DNA from: Akebia trifoliata
Taxonomy: Eukaryota > Streptophyta > Magnoliopsida > Ranunculales > Lardizabalaceae
Reading direction: 5' to 3'
NCBI GenBank assembly: GCA_017979445.1
Contig: CM030717.1
Location: 24,911,288 to 24,975,287 of the forward strand
DNA length: 64,000 nucleotides
Shown here piece after piece: positions 1 to 12,915 of the stretch. Position numbers and translations under genes: made by a program. Each line of letters opens with the position of its first letter. The first letter of the stretch is position 1. The notes below the pieces were generated by a model. The model saw only the letters and a program-made list of their open reading frames with translations. It did not search any database and was not told the DNA's origin.

Positions 1-1435
1 TTCCTTCATGCCATTGAACTAGAAAAGAAATTACGACTACATTATTGCTAGAATTTAAAGAACTGAAAGTAAATAAAACGAAAAAGGGGAGTAGATAGAA
101 GTGGGAGGTTTAGAGAGGATTACATAAAGAAAACAAAAAATTAAAGATTTCTTCCCACCTTGGTCTCTTCTTCATTTTCTTTTTGGTTAAAGCTCCTTGG
201 GGGTTTGAAGAAGTATTTGAATAGGATTTTGGAAGGTTAGAAGGCTTTTGAGGAGAGAGTTGGGTAGAATTTTAGATCACTTGAGCTCATCCCCTTTGTC
301 TTGGATAGGTCTCCTATTTATAGGATTTTGGGAGACCATTGAGGATAGACTAAAATTTAGAATACCCAATATTCTCATAAAAATCTTATAGAGTAACTTC
401 TTTTACCCCTCATCAACTTGGCTTTGATGGTCTTTTACTCACCTATGGGTCTGATTTATCAAGAGATAGATTAGTAAAACTCCTATAATTTCTAAAGAAT
501 TCTTTGAGGGGGTAAAGTGTTCCTAGACCCTAGGTTTTGAGTCAATTGAAAGAGAATTAAGCCAAATGCATGTAATTTTGTGTTTGGATTTTGGACATTA
601 ATGTTATTTTCCTAGACTAACTCTCTAACAAACTTGGGATAGTCTAGTATTTGTGTTAAAGTTTTAGTGGATTCTATAGGTTAGGCAAAATTGTCAATGC
701 CTCTTTAACTTGGTCAAATTATAATGAATCCTTTATAATTGATGATAAACTTAGAGGGCATAAGAGTAAACCATCTTAATTTGACTATAACAAATGGGAT
801 TAAGGTTTAATTACACTTATATGGGGACCAACACTTAACCAAGAGTCCTTGCTAGAAGATTTATGAAATTACTAGAAGACCAAAATGGTTGGATTATTAG
901 AGGGTTAATGAAAGGATAAAAGAGTAAAATAGAAGGATTTCTTGATGGAAAAGTCATGAAGAAAAGGGTTTAGAATGTAATTTTCCTTAAGAAAATTCGA
1001 ACACATATGGGCTTGTTTAGCCTTGGGTGAGCCAACGTCTGAACACAATTATGTCTGACCGAAGGTGACCCCCATTCTAGGTAAAAATTAAACCTAGTTG
1101 TAGGTCACCTCCATCCTATGCAACACTTTGCTTTGGCCATAAGTAAGGTTCGGCCAAGCCAAAAAATGACATGGCCTAGGGTCACCTATGGCTAGGCTTA
1201 AATCCAGGTTGAAAAGTAGCATTTAGACCTTGTAGCTACTAAGAAATATAGGCTTTAAAGTTTCTTTGAAATATTCCTTGGTTCAAGCTATATTACAATT
1301 AGATTCTCGAAATTAAATATTTAACACTAGGGTCTCTTTTAACAAATGCATTAATCAATATTCTCATCCCTTACTAAAAAGTATCCTATTTAGGGACCCT
1401 CGAGCTTGAACTTGAGAAAAAATGGGGTGTTTATA
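1..1435 (-). mobile_element. Partial LTR of a Tat-like LTR retrotransposon, minus strand
   Basis: The left window edge cuts this LTR. Read on the minus strand it starts TATAAACACCCC at 1435, matching the outer edge of the LTR at 46029-47968 (TATAAACACTC at 47968). The consensus start was probably TGTAAACACC with a G-to-A change. A TATA box (CTATAAATAG, minus strand) lies at about 314-323, as expected for an LTR promoter firing leftward. Next to the boundary, at 1436-1450, the minus strand reads AAAGAGGGACAGC, a purine-rich stretch that fits the polypurine tract before a 3' LTR. The rest of the LTR lies outside the window, so its length and partner cannot be judged. Confidence 0.6.
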
Positions 1436-2937
1436 GCTGTCCCTCTTTGTAAGAGTGGCGTGCAGCAAATCACAAAGATGTAGACTCAAACTCCTTTTTG
1501 TCTAGACGAGCTTGAGTCGGCTTGCTTGTTCGCATCTCACTTTAGTAAATTTAGATTGAATTTATTAAAACAAAGAGTCGGTCTTCCCATACTCTGATTT
1601 TGATAGGGATTAGACCTAAAATTCTAGGCTTCTCAACTCGATGTATGGTTCTTGAAGTTTTCGAAAATAACAAGTTTCTTAGCATGATGTAGGGCTCTTG
1701 AAACTGTTTGATAAAGAAAATGATTTGAACGTAAAAAATTCAATATGTGTTTACTTAAATAAAAATTGACTTTACATTTAAAGTCGATAAAACTTTCCAA
1801 GACTGGATTTAACTTAGGAATTTCTTCGGTGATCAGACATACATAGATAGATTTTAGGTATGAAATTTTACTAGAATAACGATTAATCTTTCTCTTATCC
1901 TCTTTTAACTTTTTTTTCTCTATCTTTTTTTTTTTTTTGAATTTGTTTTTGAATTTTTCTAATTTTTTCTAATTTTTTTCTTTTATGAGATTTTTTTTGG
2001 CTTGGCTGAAGGTGAGGTACAGATAGGTTAAATTTTTTGCCTGGCCGTGGGTCACTCCCATACTAGAAATATGTTATACGATTTTGAGCATTATTTGCTT
2101 ATTGGCTCAAAACCAAACCGAACCTTCTATCTATTCTTACACATTTCGTCATCAACCTCTGTCCTTGTGAAAATTATTGGTAATTTATGCATGATCTTCA
2201 ACCATCCTTGGGTTCATGGTTTGCGAGTTGTACTGATCCATTCATCACTTTGACCATGTCGATTTGAAGCACCAAGTCTGATTTTGCTCGAGTTGAACCC
2301 ATTTTCCATTTTCGATTTCTGAATTTCTTCTTAAGGGGAGTGATTGGTCTTTAATTTCTCCGATTTGTTACTCATAGATCATAAATTTTTGGTTCATTTG
2401 GATTTATTTGGGTCAGTTGATGTAAAATTTGGGGTTTTTGAGTTAACCTTGGGGGGTAAATTGGGTAGGAATTGAGATGGAATTAAGCAAAATTGGTTTG
2501 ATTTTTGGGTTTTGATAGATGTAGGGGTGTATTGCAGTTGGATTGATGGATTCGAGTGGGTTGAGGGGATGGTATATTTTGGTGTTGATAGTTTATTATT
2601 GAATCTCCCAAGTATTTGATAAAATGCTTGAATGAATTGGGTGATGAAATAATGATTTTTGAGGATTGGTAAAGCATTGGTTAAGCTTAGGTAGGGATTG
2701 TGACAGTTTGAGTAAGGTTTTTATGGATTTGGGATGCTTATTTTGTGTTGGGTATACTACATGTTTGACAAAGTATCACAACGAAGTTGACATGGGTATG
2801 GGGAAAATGGCTTGGGGTATGAATTAGCTAAGGCGTGGGAGTTTTGGTATTTTGAATTTTTTTGAATTTTTTTTATATTTTTGGATATGACTTTTTCTCG
2901 GCTTCTAACACATTTTTTATTTATTTTTTCTCTTCAG
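1436..2937. other. Non-coding 3' internal region of the minus-strand LTR element
   Basis: This stretch lies between the LTR edge and the antisense PMD pseudogene. It has poly-T runs near 1900-2000 and no convincing coding frame. Its first 20 bases resemble those just outside the LTR at 47968, so it is best read as the 3' untranslated interior of the element. Short open frames here (for example 2047-2253) show no recognisable domain. Confidence 0.5.
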
Positions 2938-4088
2938 ATGGGTCGATTTAATATTTTCAAGGCTTTGAGGGGCGAATCATTTGACACATCACATCTGAAA
3001 GGTAATTCTTAGAGTAGTTTAGAGGAGGTGAGGCCTCAAGTGCCTTTTGATAGTGGAGAGGAGTGCGAGGCAATTCATGATTCTCCACTTGTAGTGGCAG
3101 AGTCTAAGGCTATGGCAACATGGGTAAATGATACTACCACATTAAGGGTGGTCATCCCTCCTGAAATTGTTGCTCAAATCCATGACATACCTCTATTATT
3201 CAGTCTTCATCGTCACATATTTACTTGTGTGCGTGTCGATATCAAGGTACTTATACCAGATGGACAGTTGACGGATAGTTAGTTCATTTTTTACAACATT
3301 TATGCAGCTTCTTCCTATGCACTTAAGGCACAAATGGGGTTGACAGGATTTTGTACTTTCTTGGAGATACCCTATTTCTTGGTTGATAGATCTTTAGTCA
3401 TTGTATTCATGGAAAGGTAGTTTCTTCAAACTCACACATTCCATTTCCTTGAAGTAGAGCTCAGTATTCGACCTTCCGATATTTTGGGTATCACTGGCAT
3501 CGAATTTGGGGGATTGCCTCTACCTTTTGTGAAAGTTGATGAAGATGAGATGTTGAGGCTTATCGGTCCTAGTGCTATCCCCATATGTAAATGGCTGAAG
3601 GAAAGACATTTGAGTATTACTTGGCTGAAGAGGATGTATTTGAAAAAAGGCCTTTACAAGACCATTCTAATTGACCCTCCTTATTTCATTATCATGTTCA
3701 GACGACTGTTCCTTACTATGTTGGATGCCTATTTTTTCTCTGATTATCAGGCTTTAGTTGATGTCATTTTTATCTTAGCTCTACGTAATATCAAATGTAG
3801 TCATGGATTTGATTGGGGAAGTATGATATTTGGGACTATCATTAGGAGGTTGGATCGAGTAATGGGACGGCCAGGTGATGGGATCTTTATCCATCTATTA
3901 TAGCCTTTCCTTGAGGTACTTCACGATCTTGTTTTTCATTTTCGTACTTTCTTTTCCTATTCATCTATGTATCACACTTTATTCTCACATTTTGCAACTA
4001 TTCTCACACCGTTATTTTCAGTTATATCTTCCTCGCATGCCTTCTAAGGGAGCTGACTATCCTATGAGTTAGAAATTCATTATCTGTC
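2938..4088 (+). pseudogene. Plant mobile domain (PMD, aminotransferase-like) pseudogene, 5' part
   Basis: The frame beginning with ATG at 2938, after a CTCTTCAG acceptor-like site, stays open apart from four in-frame TAG codons at 3010, 3280, 3418 and 3901. Around the third stop the protein reads MER-stop-FLQTHTFHF, then ITGIEFGGLPLPF. This matches the PMD signature ERW..THTFHFP.GE...TL.D...LTGL...G.P, with the stop standing where the family has Trp. A later segment (about 3660-3900) reads FRRLFLTMLDAYFFSD and GFDWGSMIFGTIIRRLDR, resembling the PMD core. A likely intron runs from GAG/GTACTT near 3914 to TTTTCAG at 4021. PMD proteins are plant-specific, with cellular (MAIN/MAIL) and transposon-borne members. 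Here the gene is antisense to the LTR at 1-1435, as seen for extra ORFs of Tat elements. The function in transposons is unknown. The solo LTR at 4114 cuts the gene, and it resumes near 16985. Confidence 0.72.
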
Positions 4089-4108
4089 CCAAAAAGACAT
4101 AAAATAGT

Positions 4109-4113
4109 AGAAG
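4109..4113. repeat. Target site duplication AGAAG, left copy (family A solo LTR)
   Basis: AGAAG directly precedes TGTAACACC at 4114 and is repeated at 16980-16984 directly after the LTR end GCGCCACA. A perfect 5-bp duplication is normal for LTR retrotransposon integration. It shows that the two LTR halves on either side of the nested element belong to one insertion. Confidence 0.9.
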
Positions 4114-6408
4114 TGTAACACCCCAAATTTTTAATTCGTATCTCGAGGAAAATAAATAGTGGAATTTTAAGAAAATCTTGAAAGTGGGACTTAGGGTAAA
4201 ATTGTGGGACCTTATTTTGATCATTTTTAATAGAATCTGACCTCACCATTAGATTCAAAATGATCGAAAAACATAGTTTAGCCTGTAAGCACGCTCAAAT
4301 GCGAGTCCGAATATAAAAGTTACAAAATCCTCGATTACCGGGTCGGACTAGGCTAAAACAGTGACTTTTTATTAGAGCAATAATTTGTAAAATTCGATCA
4401 TACCATTGGGTTTATAACGAAAAATTATTCAACGTAGACTATTTATTTGTCATTTTTGGAGATCAGGAAGTCGAATTATCGCTAAAAACGAAAACGACAT
4501 CAAGTTTAGGGGTCACCTCAGGCCAAAAATGTAAATTTTTGTTAGAGATAAAATTTGTAGAAATTGACTACACCATTAGATCCGGAACGAAAAATTAGAC
4601 AAAATAGAATATTCATTCGTCAGTTTTGGAGTCCGGATGATCAAGTTATCGTCAATCAAAACAATTGATAAAATGTCGAATTCGTCCCAAATTTAATATA
4701 AATAATATTTAAATTTTTTTTATATGTCATCTTCCCCAACTCGTCAATACAGCCGTGCGAAAAAAAAAAATTTGTTTTTTTCCATCGATGTTCTACCTCA
4801 GATCCTTCGCAAATGGTTCGTCGTCGACGATCGCCGCAGAAGGGAAAAAGATCCGCAGCTACGTTCTCTACAAAACCCACCCAACTTTTCTTTGTTTCAC
4901 ATTCTATTTCACCCGATATCGTCAAAAATCAGCCGTATTTGGATACGGAAATTTCGAAACTTTGACCTCGAATTTCGTCTATTTCAGGGTCAAACCGTCT
5001 TCCGACGCAGAAGGGAGAAACGTCCGCAACCTCATTCTCTACACAACCCAATCAAATTCCTTCCGTTTTCTTGACTTTTTCACCCCGTATAGTAAAAAAT
5101 CAGCCATATTTTTATACGGAGATTTCGTAACTTTGACCTCGATTTTCATCGATTTCGGGGTCAAACTGTCTTTCGCCGTAGAAGGGAAAAGAGACGAGCA
5201 CATCGAGATCTTCGAAACCACCAGGCCAATTTCTAAAATCAGTCACTTCGAAGTTCGGTCCGTCTCTATTTCCGCGCCAATCGTCTCGATTTCCGCGCAT
5301 ACGCTTCAATCATCTCGCCTAGAGATTGTGAGGAACTCTCAATTTCCATTAGTAATCATAGATTGTGAAAATTGCATTTAGGATTTTATTGGAAAAATTT
5401 GGATGTATTTCCGAAATATAGAATTCTTTGTTTATTTCAAAATTCACGCCAGAAATTGCATGTTTGATATGTTTAATTGTATTTTTAACAAATTATACGT
5501 GGGTATAGTATTATAACGGGTTATTTCCATAAATTGGGTCTTGTGCACTGTTCGGACCCCGTTTTGATATAAAATTTGTATTCTTTTTCAATATTATTGA
5601 TAGAAATAAATTCTATAGTTGGAAAATGTGATTTAATATTCAATGAACTCATTTTGAGTTGATGAATATCAGAAGATGGATGTTTTATTGAAGAGATTGA
5701 AAATTGTAAAAAAAATCGGAAAGAGGGAAAAAAAGGTATGAAACGGTAAAATGTCAGAGTCACACCCGAGGGGTGATGTCTGCATTTTACGTTGTTGTGT
5801 TGTGTGTAGATTGGTGAACAGATATCCAGGGATAATATTATTGGTTGCATGTTTATTTCCTTTCTGTTAGCGCGAGGCGCTGTTTACGTTTCCGTTATGT
5901 TATTTATTTTAGGTCGGGTGGCCACACTTGCATGGTAGGAAACTGGATATCTATTCTCAACCTTGTATTGTTAATTTCTCTTTTATTTTCAAATGAAAAT
6001 AATATATATATGTAACTATTTTGTGAGCTGTTAAAGAGTTTGTGAATGCCTGAAGGGATAGTGCGTCATATCATCCGGAGTGATGTACTATCCTGGGATG
6101 TACGGTAGGGACCACCAAACTTATACGTGGTATGGGACGCGTATGAGAGTGGAGTCACAACTGGAATCCGGGATATTCCTCTCTATCTTTACCAGTGAAC
6201 TTGTAATGTAAAGTTGGTCGTATACGAATGATTTGTATATTTGGGAATCATATGCACGCCTGATAGGCATAGACGAAGATGATTGGTCAGTGATCACTAA
6301 CAATCTATAGTAGTCGAACGTTCTGACACATCGAAAAGAGACCCATTGCTTACGGTCACGTCAAACGGCCAGCCTGAGCCGGATAAATGATCAACCAAAC
6401 GTGGTAAG
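4114..6408 (+). mobile_element. Family A solo LTR, left part (split by nested element)
   Basis: The LTR starts TGTAACACCCC and matches, with more divergence, the LTRs at 6409-9562 and 12929-16100 from first base to the point ACGTGGTAAG at 6408. It resumes at 16106 with TGCAGCGACCGG, exactly where the intact LTR continues (8684). The two parts add up to about 3.17 kb, the normal LTR length for this family. No internal region of its own is present and AGAAG flanks the whole, so this is a solo LTR left by LTR-LTR recombination. The copy has more substitutions than the nested element, so it is older. Confidence 0.88.
6404..6408. repeat. Target site duplication GTAAG, left copy (nested family A element)
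   Basis: GTAAG at 6404-6408 precedes the LTR start TGTAACACC at 6409 and recurs at 16101-16105 directly after the 3' LTR end GGCGTCACA. The same pentamer occurs once in the uninterrupted LTR copies (GTGGTAAGTGCAGCG), which confirms the target site. Confidence 0.92.
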
Positions 6409-9400
6409 TGTAACACCTCGAATTTTTAATTCGTATCTCGAGGAAAAATGAATAGTGGAATTTTAAGAAAATCTTGAAAGTGGGATTTAGGGGTAAAATT
6501 TTAGGATGTTTCTGATCATTTTTAATGGAATCTGACCTCACCATTAAATTCAAAATGATCGAAAAACATAGTTTAGCCTGTAAGCACGCTCAAATGCGAG
6601 TCCAAATATAAAAGTTGCAAAATTCTCGATTACCGGGTCGGACTAAGCTAAAACAGTGACTTTTTGTTGGAGCAATAATTTTTAAAATTCGATCATACCA
6701 TTGGGTTCATAACGAAAAATTATTCAACATAGACTATTTATTTGTCATTTTTGGAGATCAGGAAGTTGAATTATCGCCAAAAACGAAAACGACATCAAGT
6801 TTATGGGTCACGTCAGGCCAAAAATGTAAAGTTTTGATGGAGACATAATTTGTAGAAATTGACTATACCATTAGATCCGGAATGAAAAATTAGGCGAAAT
6901 AGAGTATTCGTTTGTCAGTTTTGGAGACCGAATGACCAAGTTATCGTCGATCAAAACAATAGGCGAAATACCGAATTCGTCCCAAATATTATATAAATAA
7001 TATTTAAATTTTTTTTTAATCTCATCTTCCCCACTCGTCCAAACAGTGCGAAAAAAAAAAAACGACAAAAATAAATAAATTTGTTTTTCCTCCGATTTTT
7101 CCACTTCAGATCTCTCGCAAACGGTCCACTTTCGACGATCGCCGCAGAAGAGAAAAAGGTCCGCAGCTTCGTTCTCTACAAAACCCACCCAACCTATCTT
7201 CATTTCACTTTCTATTTCACCCGATATCGTCAAAAATCAGCCGTATTTGGATACGGAAATTTCGAAACTTTGACCTCGGATTTCGTCCGTTTCGGGGTCA
7301 AATCGCTTTCCGACGCAGAAGGGAGAAACGTCCGCAGCCTCATTCTCTACATAACCCAACCAAGTTCCTTCCGTTTTCTCGTCTTTTTCACCCCGTATAG
7401 TCAAAAATCAGCCGTATTTTTATACGGAGATTTTGTAACTTCGACCTCGGTTTTCATCGATTTCGGGGTCAAACCGTCTTTCGCCGTAGAAGGGAGAAGA
7501 GACGAGCACATCGAGATCTTTGAAACCACCAGGCCAGTTTCGAAAATCAGCCGCTTCGAAGTTCGGTCCGTCTCGATTTCCGCGCTAATCGCCTCGATTT
7601 CCGCGCACACGCTACGATCCTTTCGCCTGAGATTGTAAGGAACTCTCAATTTCTATTAGTAATCTAGATTGTGAAAATTGCATTTAGGATTTTTTCGAAA
7701 AAATTGGATGTATTTTTAAAATATAGAATTATTTTGTTATTTCAAAAATTCACGCCAGAAATTGCATGTTTGATATGTTTAATTGTATTTTTAATAAATT
7801 ATACGTGGGTAGGGTATTTTAACGGGTTATTGCCATAAATTGGGTCTTGTGCACTGCTCGGACCCCGTTTTGATATGAAATTTGTATTTTTTCAATATTA
7901 TTGATAGAAATAAATTCTATAGTTGAAAATGTGATTTAATATTCAATGAACTCATATTGAGTTGATGAATATCAGAAAATGGATATTTTATGAAGAGATT
8001 GAAAACTGTAAAAGTCGAAAAAAGGGAAAAAGGGTATGAAACGGTAAAATGTCAGAGTCACACCCGAGGGGTGATGTCTGCATTTTACGTTGTTGTGTTG
8101 TATGCAGGTTGGTGAACGGATATCCAGGGATAATGTTACTGGTTGCATGTTTATTTACTTTCTGTTGTTGTTATGTTATTTATTTTAGGCCGGGTGGCCA
8201 CACTTGCATGGTAGGAAACTGGATATCTATTCTCAACCTTGTATTGTTAATTTCTCTTTTGTTTTCAAATGAAAATAATATATATAAGTAGCTATTTTGT
8301 GAGCTGTTAAAGAGTTTGTGAATGCCTGAAGGGATAGTGCATATATCATCCGGAGTGGTGTACTATCCTGGGATGTACGGTAGGGACCACCAAGCTCATA
8401 CGTGGTATGGGACGCGTATGAGAGTGGAGTCACAACTGGAATTCGGGTTTATTCCTCTCTATCTTTACCAGTGAATTTGTAATGTAAAGGTGGTCGTATA
8501 CGAATGGTTTGTATATTTGGGAATCACATGCACGCCTGATAGGCATAGACGAAGATGATTAGTCAGTGATCACTAACAATCTATAGTAGTCGAACGTTCT
8601 GACACATCGAAAAGAGACCCATTGCTTACGGTCACGTCAAACGGCCAGCCTGAGCCGGATAAATGGTCAACCAAGCGTGGTAAGTGCAGCGACCGACCAC
8701 AAAATCAGGAACTAAAAACCAGAGAAGAATTGTAACATCATGTCCCGACTGGGAGCGATCCAGTCGTGAATCCCAACTCTCTAATTCCAATACTCCACCA
8801 TTGTGTATTATGTATCTGTTGCTTATTTTGATATATAAAATGAAATGCATGTTTATTATTTCCATTTGATCAATTAGATTTGTATAAAAAGAAAATGTTA
8901 TAGTGAGTACTGCTGATCGATGTAATGTGAGTTTTAAAATGTTTAGTTGCTCATCCCTGGCTATATGTACCAGTTAATCGTAGGTTTCTTCTGTAAAACT
9001 TTGTTTATTTTAAAATGATTCAGTATGTTTATTCGTTCATGTTAGGAGAGGTTATTGGCAGAAATTGTTGCTTCCTTACTGGGTAACCATTGTTACTCAC
9101 TCTTTCCTTCTCCATTTTTTTTAGTTTCAGATCTGAAGCTTGGCGAAACAAGTGTAGAACAAGAACGAGGATCATCTGGTTGGTCAGATAGACAAGCAGA
9201 GTCCGTCACCTGGTAAGTATTAGGGCTATACCCCCTAGTGGTGTCAGTTTCTCCAGGTAGTCTTATGGATTCTGTCTTGAGTGTTAGGAATTATGTTAGA
9301 GTGAGGAATTTTGTATAATCCTGTATATAATTTTTCTTCTTCCGCACTCTGATCTATCGGACATTATTAGATGTATATAGGCTTCCGCTAGTATTATATT

Positions 9401-9562
9401 TTATTTGTTATATGCAGGATTGTATGTCGTTTATCAGGTGCAGGTTGAATCGCCTTGGAATGCTAACATAAACAGAGGAGACCATGCCGAAATTTCGAGG
9501 TGCCACCTCGTACCTTGAAATCTGACATGGGGATTTGTGTTAGCGTTCGGCGGGGCGCCACA
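6409..9562 (+). mobile_element. 5' LTR of complete family A LTR retrotransposon
   Basis: The LTR runs from TGTAACACC to GGGGCGCCACA, 3154 bp, with TG...CA ends. A TATA-like stretch (TTATATAAATAAT) lies at about 6990-7003. Downstream is a GC-richer block with two in-phase copies of a 171-bp unit (from about 7159 and 7330). Over the first 280 bp it differs from the 3' LTR at only a few positions, so the insertion looks fairly recent. A clear difference is the loss near 8165 of the palindromic stretch around AGCGCGAGGCGCT, which the 3' LTR (14690-14705) and the solo LTR (5869-5882) keep. Confidence 0.9.
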
Positions 9563-9564
9563 GA

Positions 9565-9576
9565 TGGTATCAGAAC
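9565..9576 (+). other. Primer binding site of family A element
   Basis: TGGTATCAGAAC begins 2 bases after the 5' LTR end. It matches the plant initiator-tRNA-Met primer site (TGGTATCAGAGC) at 10 of 12 positions. This marks the left LTR as the 5' LTR and fixes the element's orientation as plus. Confidence 0.88.
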
Positions 9577-12500
9577 ATAGTATTAGATCCGTATGGGATA
9601 CAGATCTGCTATGTTTTGAAGAATTGGTTGATTCCACAGATATTAGAGCGATAATCATAGAGTGTCACTAGGAATTCGGTATCCGAGCTCATTAATAATT
9701 TCGTATTGGAATTATGAGTTTGTCTGTGTCTAGAAGTCTATAGAGCCTTGTAAGCCTAAGATAGGATTCTAAGTTTATTTTGTTAGTAATGGAAATGGAG
9801 TCCATTACTAAGTTCTAAGTTACGATGGTAATTCATAGTTTGGTAAGAGCGATTTTGGCCGTATTCTGATAATTGCCTTGTTACGGATAAACACAAGCGA
9901 GAGGAATGGACGAGGAAAAGGCTGAAACGCAATGTAGACGAGACAGATTCTAGACCCGACCACTAACCTAATAGCACAGTTAATGTCGTTCATGGGACAG
10001 ATGGTTGTGTCTCATATCAAGTCTAAGGGGAAAGTATGAATAATACAACCACCACTTTGAAGCCAAATAGAAGGAAGACAATTAGTTTCTAATAAGCGAT
10101 AAACAATTACGAAACTAGTAAATTCATAGGAAAAATAACCATACATGAGGAATAAGATGATAGACATACATACTCGATGGATGGAAGAATTTTATAAGAA
10201 ACAATAACACATACCACTAAATCAATCGAAAGAAAGAGTTATGATATATTACGAATGTGGCAAATTGGGACATAAAGGAGAGTAATGTTCGGGTCAACGT
10301 TAGTTGATTAAGGATGTGTGGCTCTGAAAGATGCTAGACAAACCAATGTATAAGACAATAAGACCACCATATTTTAATAAAGTTGATAACGTATTCATGC
10401 CATCCCGAACGGACAAGAATAACGATTGGAAATGGAAGATGGTACAAGACTTACCACAATTGTAAGGTGCATCATTAAATCCAAAAAATGAGGAAGCGCT
10501 GGACTTATTCTCAAGAGACTTATACTATTCCACCTCGGGGATCACTACCACCGGTCGTGTCTTTGAAGAATGAGAGAATTCCCCAGCCCAAATGATAGGT
10601 AAATCCAGGGATGTGGGTGTAGAATTTTCAACGATTACACCCACCAAGATTTAGGGGTTTTTCCGATTTGATTGAAGTCAACGAGTGAGTTTTGAAGACC
10701 TGAAAGATTTTGATTATCATGTAGTGCCCAAGAGATTAGTGGGTGATAGTGATTAATTCTAGTTGGATGAGAATGCTAATCATTAGTAACATTTTAAGAT
10801 GAATGTATTGGGAGATGGATCGTTTGAGTGGATAAACTTCGAGAGGATATTTCTCGATAGATTTATATCCGAGATTGCTCGAGAAATCAGTACTAAGAGT
10901 TTTTGAAATTAGTGCAGGGTAATCTATTGATTACCGACTATGATATAATGTTTAATAGGTTGTCACGATGTGCGTCTGAGCTTATCTTGACAGATCTGTA
11001 GAAGGTCGTAGACTCTTTTGAGGATTATAACCCTACCTAAGGGCCAGGAAGTCGATGATTGAGACTACCAATTATAGAGATACGGTAAATCGAGTTTAAG
11101 GGATAGAATGAGAGGAGATAGAGTTTCAGACCTCCAAGGGACAAATGAGTTGACCTTAGATTTCTTTTCTTCCCAGATCAGATCCGGACAAGAAACCGAT
11201 GTATTCGAGGCCAATCTCCTCCGAATATAGAACTCATCCACTACTGAGTTGTAGAGTTTTCTATCACTGAGTTAGAGAGCAATTGGAGCTCCAATGATAC
11301 CAATAAGGCCAAAGGAATCAATAAGGTAGGTTCAGAGCTTACAAACCCCAGTCTACCAACTGCCTACTCCATAGAGATCTACGAAGACAAAATTATTGAC
11401 ATTGTTACGCGTGTGGTCAGGTGGAACATATTAGGAAATAATGCCCTCTATCACAGTCGCGAGCAAGGATTGTGACCCAGGAGAAAGTACATGTCTCCAA
11501 CGAAGTTTTGGAAGATACAATTTCTAATTATAATGTTAGAACGTGGAGTTTTACTCAATATTGGTTCCTCTAGATTATATAATTCTGTGAAAAGTTTGCA
11601 CACTTGCTAGAACTAGAAACCACTGACACAGGTCAAGTAATGAAATTATTTATACCATTGGAAGGCCTTGCGAAGAAAGAATAAGATTTTTGGAAGATCA
11701 TTTAAGAACTTGCAAAATAAGTATTAGAATAATTGTAAAGTGTGAAAAGACAAGTGATGTTCAATTGGTACGCTAGTCTTTATATCAATAGTCTAGTCAA
11801 TTACCCGTATATTACGCTAGTAGATAAGCAGGTGTTTCTTGTATATCCTTCATATTGAGAGCTACTTCCTCGAATATCAACACAGGGAGTTGCGTATCTC
11901 TCTTTTCGATTGAAGATGGCTTAACTTTGGAAGGCCTAGCGACTGAACTATTAGATAAAGCAGCTCTTGCTTTACAACTTCTTGAATCGATTCTCCTCCT
12001 TTGAAAAGATAGATCATCTTTTTCCTTTTATCTTTCTATCCTCGGTGTCGATTCTAACTCTTCTTTTGCTTTCTCTTTCACGATCGCTTTCCAGTAAAAG
12101 AATTCATTATTATCGTTCTCGTTACGTGATCAATGTCTTCTATAGACAAGCGCTCACTTCAAGACTTCGATCGTGGTTCCTTTTCACTCCTTGAAACGAG
12201 AGAGTTATAAGTAATGATTATGATTCCGTAGAAGCAGCGGCTACTACCTACTTGTGCCCACATCCATCCTAAAGAGATTTAGTAGAGTATAAGTTAGGAG
12301 GTGGGTCGATGTAAAATGTGAGAAAGAATAATCTTGTGACAATATTGCATTAATGATGACTTAATGGAATTGTGAGAAAATAGATGTATGATTTATCCCC
12401 TCGAGTAAAATCTTAAATTATAAAGGTTATGACAGAGGTTTTGAGGAAATATCGCAATAAGTAGAAAATATAATATTGAATTAAATATAAAGATAATAGT

Positions 12501-12915
12501 GTGTTTGCGGTAAGACTATGCATTGAGGAGTAATATTCATAGCAATTATGAGTAAAATATACTAGACGGTGTAATTGGTGAGAGAAGTAAAGATGAAGAA
12601 TAAAGAAGATGTGAAAGGATTGTTGTTGATAGACATTGATGGGAAAGTGATACAAGGTGAATTGATTGTTATCTTAAGGTTATACAAATAATGGATTAGT
12701 TGGAGTATGAGTTTGAAATAGAGTGATTAATTAATTAATGTGTTGAGTTGATGGAATATGGGAGACATAAGTCTATGAGTTATAAATGAGATTGACTTGG
12801 GACTAAGAATAGATGATAATCGAAAATAAGTGTTATTTATTATATATGTCGTGTTATGGAATCGCGACAAAGTTCAATAAGGTATGATTTCAATTTCGAG
12901 GACGAAATTTTTATT

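Noticed and set aside
7081..7638. Frame of 185 codons in the family A LTR (and 4755-5381, 13603-14190)
   Set aside because: It begins with TTG or GTG, not ATG, and there is no in-frame Met. It lies inside LTRs, and openness follows from a stop-poor duplicated block. Kept only as a repeat observation.
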